Below are positions 62,312 through 64,000 of a DNA stretch of 64,000 nt, piece by piece. Source of the DNA: Chitinophaga nivalis (GTDB taxonomy: Bacteria; Bacteroidota; Bacteroidia; Chitinophagales; Chitinophagaceae); contig NZ_JAPDNR010000001.1 in NCBI RefSeq assembly GCF_025989125.1, positions 1,408,301 through 1,472,300 on the forward strand, in the 5' to 3' direction. Both the position numbers and the translations under genes were made by a program. The stretch's first letter is position 1. The number at the start of each line of letters is the position of its first letter. The notes below the pieces were generated by a model. It saw only the letters and a program-made list of their open reading frames with translations. It ran no database searches and had not been told where the DNA came from.

Positions 62312-64000
62312 TTATTTCTCCAATATCACTTTCCCGGTAAGGATCTTTCCTGTTTTAGTCCGCACCTGTATAATATAAAATCCTGCAGGTAATGACGCCG
62401 GTAATTGTATCGTGTTTGAATGCATTATAAGCCTGTATACGGGTTTACCTTCCCGGTCATTTACTATAAGGAGGCTACCGTCCAGCACTTCTTTCGTTTG
62501 TATCTGTATCAGACCATTGGTTGGGTTCGGATAAAAATACAGTACTTCCGCTATGTGCTGCCGGGTATTGACCGTATTGGCCACTGTAGATGGTTGCAGT
62601 GGTGGTGCAGACAAACGCTTGCTGATGGTGAACGATTTATTCACCTTGTCAGACTTGCACCCGGTTACTTTATTAATAGCTTGTACATCAATAGAAGCCT
62701 GCGCATTCAGTGAACTATTGTTATATGGTGCCGGGATAGTATCGTTCATCCCGGTAAAAGTGGTGTCTAAGACTGTTGTGAAGCCATCAGTATACTTTAT
62801 ATGTATGATATAAAGTACATCAGGCTGATAATTGGTAATAGGTATGTATACCGGCTGACTGGCGATGCCTGATGGCACGGTAAATGCAGGATTGGCCGGC
62901 CTGGGCTTCACCAACACCGTTACCGGTTTTCTGGCAATACTTACACAACCGTTTTTGCTGGTAGCATCCACATAAAATGTTTGTGTAACGGGTTGGTTGT
63001 ATAGTATTACAATTGGCCCGGTGATGAGCGGATTGCCACCAGTCGGATTGGCATACCATCTGAAGGTGACATTCGCCGGTGCAATGGCCCTGAATATAGC
63101 GCTATCGCCGATACAGATAGGTACGGTATCGGCAGCAAGCGTAGGTATAGCCGGTGGCAGATTGACGATGACACTGTCTGCCGCGCGGGCGCTGCTACAG
63201 CCATTCTCTGTTGCCTGTGCGTAGTATACGGTTGTTGCAGGTGAATTGATTCTATAGGGGCTGCCTGTAAACAGTAAGGTGCCACCAGTAGTCGTATTAT
63301 ACCATTGAATATTATTGCCTGTTGCGGTAAGGGTAGCTGTATCTCCTTTGCAAATAGCTACCGGATTATTCACTACTGGCTTTGCCGGCGTGGGTTTCAC
63401 TAATACGGTTACCGGTTTTCTGGCAATACTTACACAACCGTTTTTGCTGATAGCATCCACATAGTATGTTTGTGTAACGGGTTGGTTGTATAGTATTACA
63501 ATTGGCCCGGTAATGAGCGGATTGCCACCGGTCGGATTGGCATACCATCTGAAAGTGACATTCGCGGGAGCAATGGCCCTGAATATGGCACTATCACCGA
63601 TACAGATAGGTACAGTATCTGCAGCAAGCGTAGGTATAGCCGGTGGCAGATTGACGATGACACTGTCTGCAGCACGGGTGCTGCTACAGCCATTCTCTGT
63701 TGCCTGTGCGTAGTATACGGTTGTTGCGGGCGGACTGATTTTATATGGGGTACCGGTAAACAATAAGGTGCCACCGGTCGCTGTATTGTACCATTGAATG
63801 TTATTGCCTGTTGCGGTAAGGGTAGCTGTATCGCCTTTGCAGATAGCTACCGGATTATTCACTACTGGCTTTGCCGGCGTGGGTTTTACCAATACGGTTA
63901 CCGGTTTTCTGGCAATACTTACACAACCACTTTGGCTGGTAGCATCCACATAGAATGTTTGTGTAACGCGTTGGTTGTATAAAATTACAGTTGGCCCGGT
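62312..64000 (-). CDS. T9SS-sorted surface protein with tandem Ig-like repeats (5' end beyond window)
   Basis: 563 codons visible; the frame stays open to base 64000, so the N-terminus is outside. From the right edge inward come near-identical 163-residue units, each of two Ig-like domains of the kind found in large Bacteroidota surface proteins (ICKGDTATLTATGNNIQWYN and ICIGDSAIFRAIAPANVTFRWY). A unique beta domain follows. The C-terminal ~75 residues (LYFYPNPTNGLIQIQT ... LPAGFYIIQVRTKTGKILTGKVILEK) are a type A T9SS sorting domain. Secreted through type IX secretion and anchored at the cell surface; likely an adhesin. Confidence 0.93.
   Translation of the reverse strand, partial: TGPTVILYNQRVTQTFYVDATSQSGCVSIARKPVTVLVKPTPAKPVVNNPVAICKGDTATLTATGNNIQWYNTATGGTLLFTGTPYKISPPATTVYYAQATENGCSSTRAADSVIVNLPPAIPTLAADTVPICIGDSAIFRAIAPANVTFRWYANPTGGNPLITGPIVILYNQPVTQTYYVDAISKNGCVSIARKPVTVLVKPTPAKPVVNNPVAICKGDTATLTATGNNIQWYNTTTGGTLLFTGSPYRINSPATTVYYAQATENGCSSARAADSVIVNLPPAIPTLAADTVPICIGDSAIFRAIAPANVTFRWYANPTGGNPLITGPIVILYNQPVTQTFYVDATSKNGCVSIARKPVTVLVKPRPANPAFTVPSGIASQPVYIPITNYQPDVLYIIHIKYTDGFTTVLDTTFTGMNDTIPAPYNNSSLNAQASIDVQAINKVTGCKSDKVNKSFTISKRLSAPPLQPSTVANTVNTRQHIAEVLYFYPNPTNGLIQIQTKEVLDGSLLIVNDREGKPVYRLIMHSNTIQLPASLPAGFYIIQVRTKTGKILTGKVILEK
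62921..64000 (-). repeat. 489-bp tandem coding repeat
   Basis: The TACCGGTTTTCTGGCAATAC landmark recurs at 62921, 63410 and 63899, exactly 489 bp (163 codons) apart. Units 62921-63409 and 63410-63898 are nearly identical at DNA level, and a third begins at 63899 and leaves the window. Confidence 0.9.

Overview
The window looks like a chromosomal segment of a Bacteroidota bacterium of the Chitinophaga type (Chitinophagaceae). The reasons are two ECF sigma/FecR/TonB-receptor loci, one of them with SusC/SusD, a type IX secretion (T9SS) C-terminal sorting domain, a DUF3127 protein, and repeated upstream matches to the Bacteroidota promoter (-33 TTTG, -7 TAnnTTTG) with little sign of Shine-Dalgarno sequences. 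Species assignment is inference; no rRNA is present.

Layout. 1-972: 3'-truncated Gfo/Idh/MocA oxidoreductase. 1.4-10.3 kb: nutrient-uptake locus of ECF sigma, FecR anti-sigma, SusC, SusD, a DUF4843-type lipoprotein and a PKD-like lipoprotein. 10.7-16.6 kb: housekeeping genes secA, deoC, a SPOR protein and an M20 amidohydrolase. 16.7-19.5 kb: GntR-regulated ABC transporter operon with a clear palindromic operator. 19.6-27.1 kb: glyA, a sugar nucleotidyltransferase, a nitronate monooxygenase-like enzyme, a NatAB-like ABC exporter and a FAD-dependent dehydrogenase. 27.3-30.1 kb: DUF3127 protein with an SSB-like tail, dnaA, tRNA-Ser(GCT). 30.1-35.5 kb: LytS/LytTR two-component pair, a serine hydrolase, and an AraC regulator divergent from a quinone-oxidoreductase-like enzyme.

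35.7-51 kb is the accessory part. It begins at tRNA-Pro(TGG), whose 3' end plus terminator is duplicated about 0.73 kb downstream, with a weaker third copy near 47.9 kb. This suggests past integration at the tRNA, although no integrase is visible. It carries a truncated nucleotidyltransferase, an AT-rich orphan gene, a second sigma/FecR/TonB-receptor/lipoprotein locus, a DUF1826 protein, an alpha/beta hydrolase, a methyltransferase, a probable AAC(6')-type acetyltransferase, a MITE-like element and a tandem pair of double-glycine-leader peptides sharing one six-cysteine scaffold. That peptide pair is the best candidate for an undescribed system.

51.2-64 kb: a TonB-dependent receptor, a two-LamG protein with a hydrophobic C-terminus, a beta-helix (tailspike-like) lipoprotein, a thioester-reductase-like SDR, a possible 38-residue membrane protein, a kinase-like phosphotransferase, an atypical SDR, and a T9SS-sorted surface protein built from near-identical 489-bp Ig-like repeats that runs off the right edge.
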